Shown here: positions 1 through 6,491 of the stretch, piece by piece
How the letters are laid out: every line of letters begins with the position of its first letter
How positions within the stretch are numbered: the stretch's first letter is position 1
From: DAOMOP01 sp035444405
GTDB lineage: Bacteria; Pseudomonadota; Gammaproteobacteria; Burkholderiales; Rhodocyclaceae
Direction of reading: 5' to 3'
Assembly (NCBI GenBank): GCA_035444405.1
Contig: DAOMOP010000114.1
Coordinates: forward strand, 1 to 13,070
Length of the DNA: 13,070 nucleotides
The notes under the pieces: model-generated
Told to the model about the DNA's origin: nothing
The model's database searches: none
Seen by the model: the letters and a program-made list of their open reading frames with translations, nothing else
Position numbers and translations under genes: made by a program

Positions 1-1
1 G

Positions 2-637
2 GTCACGCCCGTGGTGAACGGGCTGCCCGCACCGGCCACGACGCGCGTCGACCCTGCGCTGCTGAAGGCGCTCGCGCGCGCGTTCCGCCCGGACGGCGCG
101 GCCGCGCCGAACGCCGCCGCGACCGCTGGCGCCGCAAGCGGCGGCGTCGCAAACGCCGAAGCCGTCGAGCACGTCGTGCGCACCCTGTTGCGCCGCTACG
201 GCGTCGTGTTCCGGCGCCTGGTCGACCGCGAGGCGGCGTGGCTGCCGCCGTGGCGCGATCTGCTGCGCTGCCTGCGCCGTCTCGAGGCGCGCGGCGAGAT
301 CCGCGGCGGCCGCTTCGTCGCCGGCTTCTCGGGCGAGCAGTTCGCACTGCCCGAAGCGATCGGCCTGCTGCGCACGGCGCGCCGTGCCGATCCGGACGGG
401 CAATGGATTTCGCTCTCGGCCACCGACCCGCTCAACCTCGTCGGCATCGTCACACCCGGCGGCCGCGTCGCGGCACTGACGGGCAACCGCGTGCTGTACC
501 GCGACGGTGTGCCGCTGGCCGTGCTGGTCGCCGGCGAGCTACGCTTCCTGGCAACGCTCGAGCCGGCGGAGCAGTGGGCGGCCAAGAACGCGTTGCTGCG
601 CCGCTCGGTGCCGCCGCTGCTCGCGCAGTTTTCCTGA
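2..637 (+). CDS. Lhr-type DEAD/DEAH-box helicase, C-terminal part (5' end outside window)
   Basis: The reading frame is open from the first bases of the window to the TGA at 635-637 and gives 211 residues, so this is a 3'-terminal fragment. The stretch with LLRRYGVVFRRL, PPWRDLLRCLRRLEARGEIRGGRF and VAGFSGEQFALPEA is characteristic of the C-terminal winged-helix and accessory region of long Lhr-family (large helicase-related) proteins. These are ATP-dependent superfamily 2 nucleic-acid helicases linked to DNA repair. The ATPase motor motifs would lie upstream, outside the window, so activity cannot be judged here. An alanine- and proline-rich linker precedes the conserved part, at about residues 25-55 of the fragment. 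No gene follows closely on the same strand; the next start is about 410 bases on. The family call rests on recognising the conserved C-terminal block. Confidence 0.82.
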   Translation, partial: VTPVVNGLPAPATTRVDPALLKALARAFRPDGAAAPNAAATAGAASGGVANAEAVEHVVRTLLRRYGVVFRRLVDREAAWLPPWRDLLRCLRRLEARGEIRGGRFVAGFSGEQFALPEAIGLLRTARRADPDGQWISLSATDPLNLVGIVTPGGRVAALTGNRVLYRDGVPLAVLVAGELRFLATLEPAEQWAAKNALLRRSVPPLLAQFS

Positions 638-1049
638 TTGGTGCTCCCGCACCAGCCGGACGAGCAGGCCGAGGGCAAGCAGCAGAAGACGTCGACGAGC
701 TGTCGCAGATCGGGCGGCTGAAGTAGAACGCGACTTTCCGGCCGGGCAGCCCCCCTCCTTCGCGGATTGCTGCATGGCGGTCGGTGATCGGCGGAACCAC
801 CAATATGTCGAGCGCCGCAATGCAAGGCGGTTTCTGCAACGAAAGCTCGGCCGCCCACCGCCTCCGGCCCTTGCAGGTTCCGGCCGCTCGTCTATGTTGA
901 AAGCCTGACGATGCGCACGCGTGCCCCGGTTCGCACGACGGCGGTCATCGGCAGCGATCGCGGCGTCCCCCACCGGCGAGGCGGTTTCGGCGTTCCGGGG
1001 CACGACCAGCTCCGGCCATCTCACGCATCACACCGTTCGAGTAGCGAAC
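638..1049. other. Intergenic stretch, no supportable gene
   Basis: About 410 bases lie between the helicase stop and the next likely start. Several frames are open because of the high GC content, but none shows a ribosome binding site plus a recognisable protein. I saw no transposase motif, no clear terminal inverted repeats and no intrinsic terminator with a T tract. The part nearest 1049 should carry the promoter of the following three-gene unit, but I could not pick out convincing -35 and -10 boxes. Confidence 0.5.
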
Positions 1050-1985
1050 ATGGACGATTCCGCCCGCCTCGTGCTGCAGATCGTGCTCAGCTCCGGCTTC
1101 GGAGTGGCTGCCGCGCTGATCACCACCAACTACAAGTTCCGCAAGGAGCGGCAAGTCGAGCGCGACAAGGAAAAGGAGAACCTGCGCCTCAAGTTCCTCA
1201 ACCCGCTGCTGGTGGCGAGCGAGGATCTGCTGGACCGACTGATGGACATCAAGCGCCGAAGGGACGACCCGGGCAAGTCGGGCGAGATGCAGCGGTGGTT
1301 TCGCGCCGTCGCGGACAAGCGCGCACACGATTCGCGGGCGCGGGCGTCGTGGGCCAACGACGAGGGCTACTTCGCGGTGTCGACGCTCTACATCACGGCG
1401 GTGTACTTCTATTACGCGGGGCGCATCCGGCGCGACTTTCCGTTCGTCGAGCTCGGCTCGGGCGGCGAGACCGCGCTGCTGTCGCATCTGTCGGACGTGC
1501 GCATCGCGATCGGCGGCAAGTTCGGCATCTGGGAAGCGCTGCAGGATTCGCTCGGCGCCTACATGGAGACGCAGGGCGGCGGCGTGAAGAACTACCGACA
1601 GATGTGCGAGCTGCTCATCGCCGACGCCGAGGCGGTATGGTTCGGCCGGCTGATGGATTTTTATCGCGACATTCACCTCAAGCTCGACGACCAGCTCGAC
1701 AACGTCGAGCATGCGCTCAAGGCGCTGATCCGCTTCCTGAAGGCGAAGCTCGAGATCGCCGCCAGCCGCTACCGACTGACGCAGGCCGGACTCGCAGAGC
1801 TGCGCAAGCATGCGGTGCCACCCGAACTGGTGGCCGATCTCGCGCCACTTTCGGGCGACGCGGAGTTTCGCGACGAGGTCGACTTCGTCGCGGCTGTCGT
1901 CGCGTGCGTCGGCCAGGACTGCGCCGACGACTACAAGCCGTCCATCCTGAAGTGCGCCGAAAAGCAGCAGGTACGCATTGCCTAG
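1050..1985 (+). CDS. Membrane-anchored helical protein of unknown function
   Basis: I do not recognise this 311-residue protein. One hydrophobic segment at about residues 6-24 (VLQIVLSSGFGVAAALI) is followed at once by a highly charged stretch (residues 28-48, with KFRKERQVERDKEKE). This suggests an N-terminal membrane anchor with the rest in the cytoplasm. The remainder is predicted mostly helical. An aromatic-rich block occurs at 107-133 (EGYF, TLYITAVYFYYAGRIRRDFPFVEL) and a long charged helix at about 205-245. The frame is open upstream to 921, but the extra 43 residues are low-complexity and lack the pattern of the rest. I therefore chose the ATG just before the membrane segment, although no strong Shine-Dalgarno sequence supports any start. 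It ends nine bases before the next open frame, so it is probably co-transcribed with the two genes that follow. No domain is claimed. Confidence 0.7.
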   Translation: MDDSARLVLQIVLSSGFGVAAALITTNYKFRKERQVERDKEKENLRLKFLNPLLVASEDLLDRLMDIKRRRDDPGKSGEMQRWFRAVADKRAHDSRARASWANDEGYFAVSTLYITAVYFYYAGRIRRDFPFVELGSGGETALLSHLSDVRIAIGGKFGIWEALQDSLGAYMETQGGGVKNYRQMCELLIADAEAVWFGRLMDFYRDIHLKLDDQLDNVEHALKALIRFLKAKLEIAASRYRLTQAGLAELRKHAVPPELVADLAPLSGDAEFRDEVDFVAAVVACVGQDCADDYKPSILKCAEKQQVRIA

Positions 1986-1994
1986 CCCGCGCGG

Positions 1995-2471
1995 ATGGCG
2001 CCGATGACCCACGCCGGTCGAACTGCCGACTACCCCGGCCACACGCGAGGCGGCGACGAGCGGCTGCAGCGCGTATACGCCAGCACGGCGGGCACGGGCA
2101 CCGCGGCGCACACGGCGGCCCCGATCCGTCGCGTCACCACCGGCACGGCGGCGGGCCTGCTGTCGATGCATCGATCGACGCTGCGAGTGGCCGCCTTCTG
2201 GCTGCGCGCGTGGGGACAGATCTACGTCAATCCGACTGCCCTCGACATCGACCTCGGCCGGCTCGCGCCCGCTCTGTTCCGCGTCGTCGTGATCCACGAC
2301 TTTCAGCACGAAGACTGCAATCCGGTCCTCGACGAGTGTCGCGCCGCCGTGTTCCTCGCCCGTCGCGTCGACGTACGCTGGGAAGAAGCCGAGTCGCATC
2401 CGCTCGAGTGCCGAACGATCGCGCTGCTGGGCTATGTCGACAACGCCGCACGGACGATCCTGCCGCCATGA
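1995..2471 (+). CDS. Small protein of unknown function, translationally coupled to a glycosyltransferase
   Basis: A 158-residue reading frame that I cannot assign. The last 100 residues look protein-like: RVAAFWLRAWGQIYVNPTALDIDLG, then RVVVIHDFQHEDCNPVLDEC and RWEEAESHPLECRTIALLGYVDN. The first 55 residues are threonine-, glycine- and alanine-rich, and the true start could be the ATG at 2166, giving 101 residues. Third codon positions are mostly G or C over the whole frame. The stop TGA overlaps the start ATG of the glycosyltransferase gene as ATGA at 2468-2471, which is typical of translational coupling and is the best evidence that this gene is real. There is no signal peptide or clear membrane segment. 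Its position between a membrane-anchored protein and a glycosyltransferase suggests a role in the same process, but nothing in the sequence says which. Confidence 0.62.
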   Translation: MAPMTHAGRTADYPGHTRGGDERLQRVYASTAGTGTAAHTAAPIRRVTTGTAAGLLSMHRSTLRVAAFWLRAWGQIYVNPTALDIDLGRLAPALFRVVVIHDFQHEDCNPVLDECRAAVFLARRVDVRWEEAESHPLECRTIALLGYVDNAARTILPP

Positions 2472-3634
2472 TCGCCAACTGCCCGGCGCGGGCCTTCGAC
2501 GTCATCGAGATCACCAACGAGATGCCGATCAACCGCCTGGGCGGCGTGGGCAGCGTGATCGACGGCCTGATCCAGGGCTTTCACGCGCTGCGCCTGAACG
2601 TGCTGTGGTTCGTGCTCGACCACCACTACTCGACCACGGAGAGCGCGCAGCTGCTGGCCACTTACCCCAACCTCGCGATCGGCGCCCCCGCCGATCTGCA
2701 ACGACTGCACGCACCGGTGGCGCACCTTCACACCTACAACCATGATCCGCGGCTGCTCGACTGCCTGCGCGGCAAGCAGGTGGTCCTGACCGTCCATTCG
2801 CTGCTGCAGTGCGAGGCCGAATCGAACGGTGTCGATCTGGGCGCCGCGGTCGCCCGGCAGGAAGCGATGATCAGGGGCTGCGACCACGTGGTGCTCGTCT
2901 CCGAGGCCGAGCAGCGGCACTACCGGCGCCTGGGCTACACCGCGCTCAACGACCGCGTGAGCGTGATCCATAACGGCCTCGCCTGCCGCACCGTAGCGTC
3001 CGCCGAGCGGCCGCCCCGCCGGCGCCTCGGCTTTTGCGGGCGTCTGGTGCCGCGCAAGCGGCCCGAATACGTGCAGATGATCCTGAAGGAAAGCGGCTTC
3101 GAGGACTACACCAGCCTGATTGCCGGTCGCGGTTTCAGCCCGTACAGTCGCCAGCTGCTGGAGGATCCCGAGCTTCGACGCCGCGTGCGCTACCTGGGCT
3201 GGTGCGGCGGAGCGCGGCTGGAGGCGTTTTATCACGCCATCGACGTGCTGGCGATCCCATCCGTCTACGAGCCCTTCGGCATGGTTGCGCTCGAGGCGAT
3301 GGCCCGCGGCGTTCCGGTGCTTTGCACACGCACCGACGGACTGGTGGAGATCCTCGCCGACGCGGCCGTCTATGCGGACGATGGAGGCTACACGTCGTTC
3401 CGCGACGCGATGTGGCGGTGGCGCGACATGGACGCGCATGCTTGCCGGGCGATGGCGACAGCCGCACGCGCGCGTTACGAGCGCCTGTTCACCGCCACGT
3501 CGATGGCGGGTCGCTATCGTGCGCTGTTCGATGCGCTGGCGTCCCCGGGGCCGCATGCGGGTGCCGGTCGGCCGACCGCTCGACGTCGTCCCAATACGGC
3601 GCATCCCCGAACCACTCGGCAAGAAAGTCGATGA
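2468..3634 (+). CDS. GT4-type (GT-B fold) glycosyltransferase
   Basis: The 388-residue product has the layout of retaining glycosyltransferases of family GT4. These use nucleotide-sugar donors to build glycans, often cell-surface polysaccharides. Near the N-terminus is the glycine-rich loop MPINRLGGVGSVIDGL (residues 19-34), typical of the acceptor domain. The C-terminal donor domain begins at about residue 186 with LGFCGRLVPRKRPE, whose basic residues usually contact the donor phosphates. The E-x7-E motif follows as EPFGMVALE (E268 and E276), then GVPVLCTRTDGLVEIL. No signal peptide or membrane helix is seen, so it is cytoplasmic or peripheral. The ATG overlaps the preceding stop as ATGA. 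Domain homology fades at about residue 357 (near base 3540). The last 30 residues are arginine- and proline-rich and read antisense through the end of the LysR gene. Sugar and acceptor are unknown. Confidence 0.85.
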   Translation: MIANCPARAFDVIEITNEMPINRLGGVGSVIDGLIQGFHALRLNVLWFVLDHHYSTTESAQLLATYPNLAIGAPADLQRLHAPVAHLHTYNHDPRLLDCLRGKQVVLTVHSLLQCEAESNGVDLGAAVARQEAMIRGCDHVVLVSEAEQRHYRRLGYTALNDRVSVIHNGLACRTVASAERPPRRRLGFCGRLVPRKRPEYVQMILKESGFEDYTSLIAGRGFSPYSRQLLEDPELRRRVRYLGWCGGARLEAFYHAIDVLAIPSVYEPFGMVALEAMARGVPVLCTRTDGLVEILADAAVYADDGGYTSFRDAMWRWRDMDAHACRAMATAARARYERLFTATSMAGRYRALFDALASPGPHAGAGRPTARRRPNTAHPRTTRQESR

Positions 3635-4484
3635 ACGCCCTGGTCTTGAGCGGCACGTGCCGATTCGGCAGGCGCACGACGTGTACGAAGCGCTCGGGCG
3701 GCGCATGGCCGGGCAGTACCTCGACGAGGCGCCCGGCCTGCAGGTCCACGCCGACGATGAAGGTCGGCAGCAGCGCCAGTCCCAGTCCACCCAGCACCGA
3801 CTGTGAGAGCGCTTCGTCGTCGTTGATGCGCAACGTGCCGCACACCGGAACGGAAACGTCTCCGTCCGGCCCCTTGAGGTGCCAGATGCCCTGCTCGTTC
3901 AGGTGCGTGTAGTCGAGACAGTTGTGGCGAGCGAGATCGGCCGGCGTGCGCGGCATACCCGCGCGCTGCAGATAGTCCGGGCTCGCACAGATCTTGCGTC
4001 GGATCGGCGCGAGGCGGCGCGAGACCAGGTTGGGGCCCGGTTCGGTGGTGATGCGCACGGCGAGATCGAAGCCGTCTTCGGCGAGATCGACGAGCCGGTC
4101 GTTGATCGTCATGTCCACCGACACGCCGGGGTAGCGGCGCATGAACTCGGGCAGGGCCGGTGCGATGTGCAGCGTGCCGAAGGCCACCGACGCGCTGATC
4201 TTGAGCCGCCCGCGCGGCGCCTCGTGCCAGCGGCCGATCGTGCCGTCGGCCAGCGCGAGCTCGTCGAGAATGCGGTCGCAGTGCTCGAAATACGCCTCGC
4301 CAGCCTCGGTCAGGCTCAGGCGCCGCGTGCTGCGATGCAACAGACGCACCCCGAGTGCCGCCTCGAGGCGGCTCACCGCCTTGCTGACGTGCGACTTCGA
4401 TACCCCCGCCTGTTCCGCGGCGGCCGAAAAACTCCTCGCCCGAACCACTCGGGCAAAGAACAACATGTCCCTGACGTCGTGCAT
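3489..4484 (-). CDS. LysR-type transcriptional regulator
   Basis: The 331-residue product has an N-terminal winged helix-turn-helix at about residues 4-62. It includes SFSAAAEQAGVSKSHVSKAVSRLEAALGVRLLHRSTRRLSLTEAG, the standard LysR DNA-binding signature. An effector-binding domain of the periplasmic-binding-protein fold follows at about 90-295 (GRLKISASVAFG, GFDLAVRI, GLGLALLP). The frame is open to 4565, but the ATG at 4482-4484 puts the family's usual start in place, and the bases upstream hold the promoter and a palindrome. The conserved part ends near FGDAPYWDD (about base 3585). The last 31 residues lengthen the protein slightly beyond the usual 300 and overlap the 3' end of the glycosyltransferase gene by 146 bases. 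The gene is divergent from the Rnk-like gene. The inducer is unknown, and proximity alone does not link it to benzoate. Confidence 0.9.
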   Translation of the reverse strand: MHDVRDMLFFARVVRARSFSAAAEQAGVSKSHVSKAVSRLEAALGVRLLHRSTRRLSLTEAGEAYFEHCDRILDELALADGTIGRWHEAPRGRLKISASVAFGTLHIAPALPEFMRRYPGVSVDMTINDRLVDLAEDGFDLAVRITTEPGPNLVSRRLAPIRRKICASPDYLQRAGMPRTPADLARHNCLDYTHLNEQGIWHLKGPDGDVSVPVCGTLRINDDEALSQSVLGGLGLALLPTFIVGVDLQAGRLVEVLPGHAPPERFVHVVRLPNRHVPLKTRAFIDFLAEWFGDAPYWDDVERSADRHPHAAPGTPAHRTAHDSDPPSTWR

Positions 4485-4497
4485 AACAGCCGGTCGT

Positions 4498-4515
4498 TGT
4501 TTCCAAATGGAAACA
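4498..4515. promoter_or_regulatory. 18-bp palindrome, probable LysR-type operator
   Basis: The sequence TGTTTCCAAATGGAAACA has two perfect 8-base arms around a central AA. It contains TTTCC-N4-GGAAA and fits the T-N11-A form of LysR-family sites. It sits 13 bases upstream of the LysR start codon, at the expected transcription start of that gene, so autorepression is likely. Control of the divergent Rnk-like gene is possible. Binding is inferred. Confidence 0.6.
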
Positions 4516-4543
4516 GTATTGTTCCGATTCGACGGCTTATCAA
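4515..4543 (-). promoter_or_regulatory. Predicted sigma70 promoter of the LysR gene
   Basis: On the minus strand TTGATA (4543-4538) and AATACT (4520-4515) are separated by 17 bases, close to the sigma70 consensus. The -10 box abuts the 18-bp palindrome, which therefore covers the predicted start of transcription. Confidence 0.5.
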
Positions 4544-4618
4544 GCGCGTCCGTGACACGTAACATTGCCGCACGTCGCCCGATCCGAAGCGGCGCATAGG
4601 TGGGTACTTGCCGTGAAC

Positions 4619-5035
4619 ATGCAGGAATACAGCATCATCGTCAGTGAATCCGATTTCATCCGGCTGATGGCCCTGCAGCCGACGCCGGCGCTGCGCGCGG
4701 AAATCGAGCAGGCCATTGTTGTCGAGGAAGACAGCATTCAAGACGACGTCGTGAGGATGGGCTCACGGGTGCGCTACCACGACGCGCATGCCGGCATCGA
4801 ACGCGACATCGTGCTGGTCTTTCCGGACGCGGCCGATGCGGCGCGCGGCCGCATTTCCGTGCTCACCCCGGTCGGGTCGGCGCTGCTCGGATTACGGGTC
4901 GGTCAGCAGATCGACTGGCCGTTTCACGATGGCGCGCGGCGGCGCCTGAGCGTGATCGCCGTCGCGCAAGGCACCGGCAGGGCGTGCGGCAACGGACCGG
5001 CGGCCGCCGACCCGCCCGACCTCCGCCACGCATAG
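4619..5035 (+). CDS. Rnk/GreA-C-terminal-domain regulator (nucleoside diphosphate kinase regulator family)
   Basis: The 138-residue product resembles Rnk. This is a small protein with a short N-terminal helical part and a C-terminal FKBP-like domain shared with GreA/GreB, which lets it bind RNA polymerase. Visible landmarks are SESDFIRLMAL (9-19), DDVVRMGSRVRYHD (42-55), RDIVLVFPDAAD (62-73), and the domain core ISVLTPVGSALLGLRVGQQIDWPF (79-102), where the TPVGSALLG block is diagnostic. The last 20 residues are a poorly conserved tail. The coiled-coil hairpin of GreA is missing, so it is not a full transcript-cleavage factor. A GTG at 4613 is an alternative start with better spacing to a GGTGGG at 4599-4604. 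The open frame back to 4565 lacks homology. The gene is divergent from the LysR gene and 98 bases upstream of the repeat-protein gene. Confidence 0.82.
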   Translation: MQEYSIIVSESDFIRLMALQPTPALRAEIEQAIVVEEDSIQDDVVRMGSRVRYHDAHAGIERDIVLVFPDAADAARGRISVLTPVGSALLGLRVGQQIDWPFHDGARRRLSVIAVAQGTGRACGNGPAAADPPDLRHA

Positions 5036-5133
5036 CAGCGCGATCGCCAACCGGGCTCGCCGCACCTCGCGATCCGAGCGGGGCCGTCACGGCGGCGCTC
5101 ACGGTCCGCCCGGCGGATACAGGCATTCAGGAC

Positions 5134-6003
5134 ATGGATTTCACCAAGGACTTTCTCAAGGCGAAGCGCCCCTGCGCGGACGGCTTTCGCTGGTTCCTGC
5201 GCCACTGCGGGGACGCCGGCGGCTATCAGGAGGTGCTCGACGCGCTCGTGCGGGCCGGGCGTGTCGATGACGCGTGCTGGCTGCTGGCGCAGTTCGGCCC
5301 GACCGATGGCGTTCTGGAGCTGGACGCGGCCGAGGTCGATGCCCTCGTGTTCGCCGGCCGCATCGAAGTGCGCGGCAACCTCGAGGCCGACACGGTCGTG
5401 CGCAGCGGCGCCGGCATCCGCGTCGGCGGCAGCATCCGCTGCGGACGTGCCCTCGTTGCCGGCGGCGAGCTGCGCGCCGGCGGGGCGATCCGCAGCGATG
5501 GCACGCTCGAAGCGGCCGGCGGCATGCGCGCAGCCTGGAGCATCGAAACGCACGGCCGCCTGCGCAGCGGCGGCGACGTGCGCGCCGGGCGCAGCCTGTG
5601 CTGCGGCGACGCGTTCGAGGTGGCGGGCGGCGCCCTGGCCGGCAACGACCTGATCGCGGCCGGTGCGATGCGCGCCAAGAGCCTGCAGGCCGGCGACGAC
5701 ATCGCCGCCGGCGAGGATGTCAGCGCGACGCACGGCATCGTCGCGGGCGGCACGATCCGCTGCGGCGGCCATCTGCGGGCCGGATGGGGCATCAAGGCCG
5801 GCGGCTCGATGCTCGCCGCCGGCAGCATCCGCGCCGGCGAGGGACTGCACGCGGCCGATACGATCCGGTCAGGCGCCGGCTACGGCGTTTTCGCGGGGCT
5901 GGACGTGCACGCCGATGCGTGGGAAGCGAGCGCGCGCGTCAGTGCCGCCAGCCGTCCCGAAGGGCTGCTGAGCGGCTGGTGGACCGGCCCGCAGCGCTCG
6001 TAG
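5134..6003 (+). CDS. Hexapeptide-repeat (predicted beta-solenoid) protein
   Basis: The 289-residue product has two parts. Residues 1-65 form a small helical head (MDFTKDFLKAKRPCADGFRWFLRH, then YQEVLDALVRAGRVDDACWLL). From about 77 to 260 the chain is almost entirely six-residue repeats of the form G-G-x-(I/L/V/M)-x-A/S/C. I count about 30 in a row, with a single five-residue copy (KSLQA); examples are GGSIRC, GGELRA, GGAIRS, GGTIRC and AGSIRA. Alternating inward-facing aliphatic and small residues with paired glycines at the turns predict a beta-helical rod. The repeat recalls bactofilin-type polymer-forming proteins, but the regular hexad and the helical head differ. No signal peptide is present, so it is cytoplasmic. 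The frame is open from 4984, but homology-like sequence begins at this ATG. It may be co-transcribed with the Rnk-like gene. I know of no established function. Confidence 0.78.
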   Translation: MDFTKDFLKAKRPCADGFRWFLRHCGDAGGYQEVLDALVRAGRVDDACWLLAQFGPTDGVLELDAAEVDALVFAGRIEVRGNLEADTVVRSGAGIRVGGSIRCGRALVAGGELRAGGAIRSDGTLEAAGGMRAAWSIETHGRLRSGGDVRAGRSLCCGDAFEVAGGALAGNDLIAAGAMRAKSLQAGDDIAAGEDVSATHGIVAGGTIRCGGHLRAGWGIKAGGSMLAAGSIRAGEGLHAADTIRSGAGYGVFAGLDVHADAWEASARVSAASRPEGLLSGWWTGPQRS

Positions 6004-6040
6004 CCGGCCTTGGCGCCGGCACCGCATACGCCGCGAGGGC

Positions 6041-6223
6041 TCAACTCTCGTCGCGGCGCTGCAACCGGTATGGACAGGGCGCATCGCAGTCGGCGCAACA
6101 GATCTCGCCGTCGCTGCAGATGTGCCACAGATCGGCGCCGCAATTCGTACAGCGGCATTTCAGCTCGGCCGAGATGCTCGGCTGCAGTTCCTGCGCGGAC
6201 CAGAAATCGATGACCTGTCCCAT
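6041..6223 (-). CDS. 60-residue cysteine-rich, zinc-ribbon-like protein
   Basis: The product is 60 residues with eight cysteines between positions 23 and 50: C23, C25, C28, C36, C42, C43, C46 and C50. Two CxxC pairs (CTNC at 25-28 and CADC at 43-46) spaced by 14 residues resemble a treble-clef or zinc-ribbon site, with H34 and the other cysteines as possible extra ligands. The N-terminal 20 residues (MGQVIDFWSAQELQPSISAE) are not secretory, so it is cytosolic. Support for a real gene comes from GGGAG seven bases before the ATG and from a near-consensus promoter about 130 bases upstream that carries BoxR-like operators. It converges with the repeat-protein gene and lies downstream of boxR on the same strand. 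I do not recognise the family. Possible roles are a nucleic-acid-binding or metal-carrying accessory to the benzoate regulon. Confidence 0.75.
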   Translation of the reverse strand: MGQVIDFWSAQELQPSISAELKCRCTNCGADLWHICSDGEICCADCDAPCPYRLQRRDES

Positions 6224-6328
6224 GGCGATGCTCCCAGACCAACCCGGCGCGCGAAACGCTGCACGCCGTCGGCCGCGGCTGCAGCAGGCACGTCGGGTAC
6301 GCGCCGTTGCTCGTCCCTGTGCGTTAGT

Positions 6329-6340
6329 GCACTATAGTGC
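6329..6340. promoter_or_regulatory. Perfect 12-bp palindrome GCACTATAGTGC, probable BoxR operator
   Basis: GCACTATAGTGC is its own reverse complement and is preceded by T, giving a TGCA core at 6328-6331. It matches the boxR upstream site GCATTATAGTGC (7455-7466) at 11 of 12 bases. It lies just downstream of the predicted start of transcription of the cysteine-rich gene. BzdR/BoxR family proteins are known to use TGCA-containing operators. Assignment to BoxR is inference. Confidence 0.6.
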
Positions 6341-6343
6341 CGT

Positions 6344-6362
6344 TCATGCATTATGGAGCATG
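6344..6362. promoter_or_regulatory. Operator-like element with TCATGCATTAT and CATGC/GCATG inverted repeat
   Basis: The arms CATGC (6345-6349) and GCATG (6358-6362) are separated by eight bases. The segment TCATGCATTAT (6344-6354) recurs exactly upstream of boxR and with one change upstream of livK. It overlaps the -10 box of the predicted promoter. Confidence 0.55.
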
Positions 6363-6379
6363 CGTCGCTCGATGGTCAA
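6350..6379 (-). promoter_or_regulatory. Predicted sigma70 promoter of the cysteine-rich gene
   Basis: On the minus strand TTGACC (6379-6374) and CATAAT (6355-6350) are separated by 18 bases. The predicted start of transcription lies near 6343, between the two operator-like elements, so a bound repressor would block it. Confidence 0.58.
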
Positions 6380-6433
6380 GCGCGGATTTTCGCGGCTGCG
6401 GCGGAGAGGCCGGGTATTCGTGCCGACCGAATG

Positions 6434-6464
6434 GCCGCACGGAGCCGTGAGAGAACGGTGCGGC
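6434..6464 (-). terminator. Possible hairpin after boxR
   Basis: GCCGCAC (6434-6440) pairs with GTGCGGC (6458-6464), and an inner CCGT/ACGG pair can extend a bulged form. It lies about 30 bases beyond the boxR stop on the minus strand. The bases that follow in that direction are not T-rich, so intrinsic termination is doubtful. Confidence 0.3.
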
Positions 6465-6491
6465 GCTCAGCTACCCTCGCGGATCCGGTGC

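Larger units (their letters stand above)
6224..6491. other. Intergenic region between boxR and the cysteine-rich gene
   Basis: The 268 bases hold no credible gene. They contain, on the minus strand, a hairpin after boxR (6434-6464), a promoter (6350-6379), the operator-like sequences at 6329-6362 and a roughly 120-base leader to the cysteine-rich gene. Confidence 0.6.

Noticed and set aside
638..1049. Possible insertion-sequence remnant in the gap after the helicase gene
   Set aside because: No transposase motif, terminal inverted repeats or flanking duplication could be seen.
945..2399. Long minus-strand open frame (484 codons) opposite the membrane-protein gene
   Set aside because: It is the antisense of the plus-strand gene. 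Its composition is rich in repeated R, D, H and V with no recognisable domain, and the plus-strand frame has a membrane segment and operon spacing.
2432..3790. Long minus-strand open frame (452 codons) opposite the glycosyltransferase
   Set aside because: The plus-strand frame carries clear GT4 motifs, and this frame shows none. Long antisense frames are expected at this GC content.
5400..5900. Tandem DNA repeat or CRISPR-like array
   Set aside because: The periodicity is 18 bases, comes from the hexapeptide code and is highly degenerate. There are no identical repeats with unique spacers.
6003..6040. GCCGGC-N6-GCCGGC hairpin as a terminator between the converging repeat-protein and cysteine-rich genes
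   Set aside because: The stem is short and starts inside the stop-codon region, with no T run on either strand.
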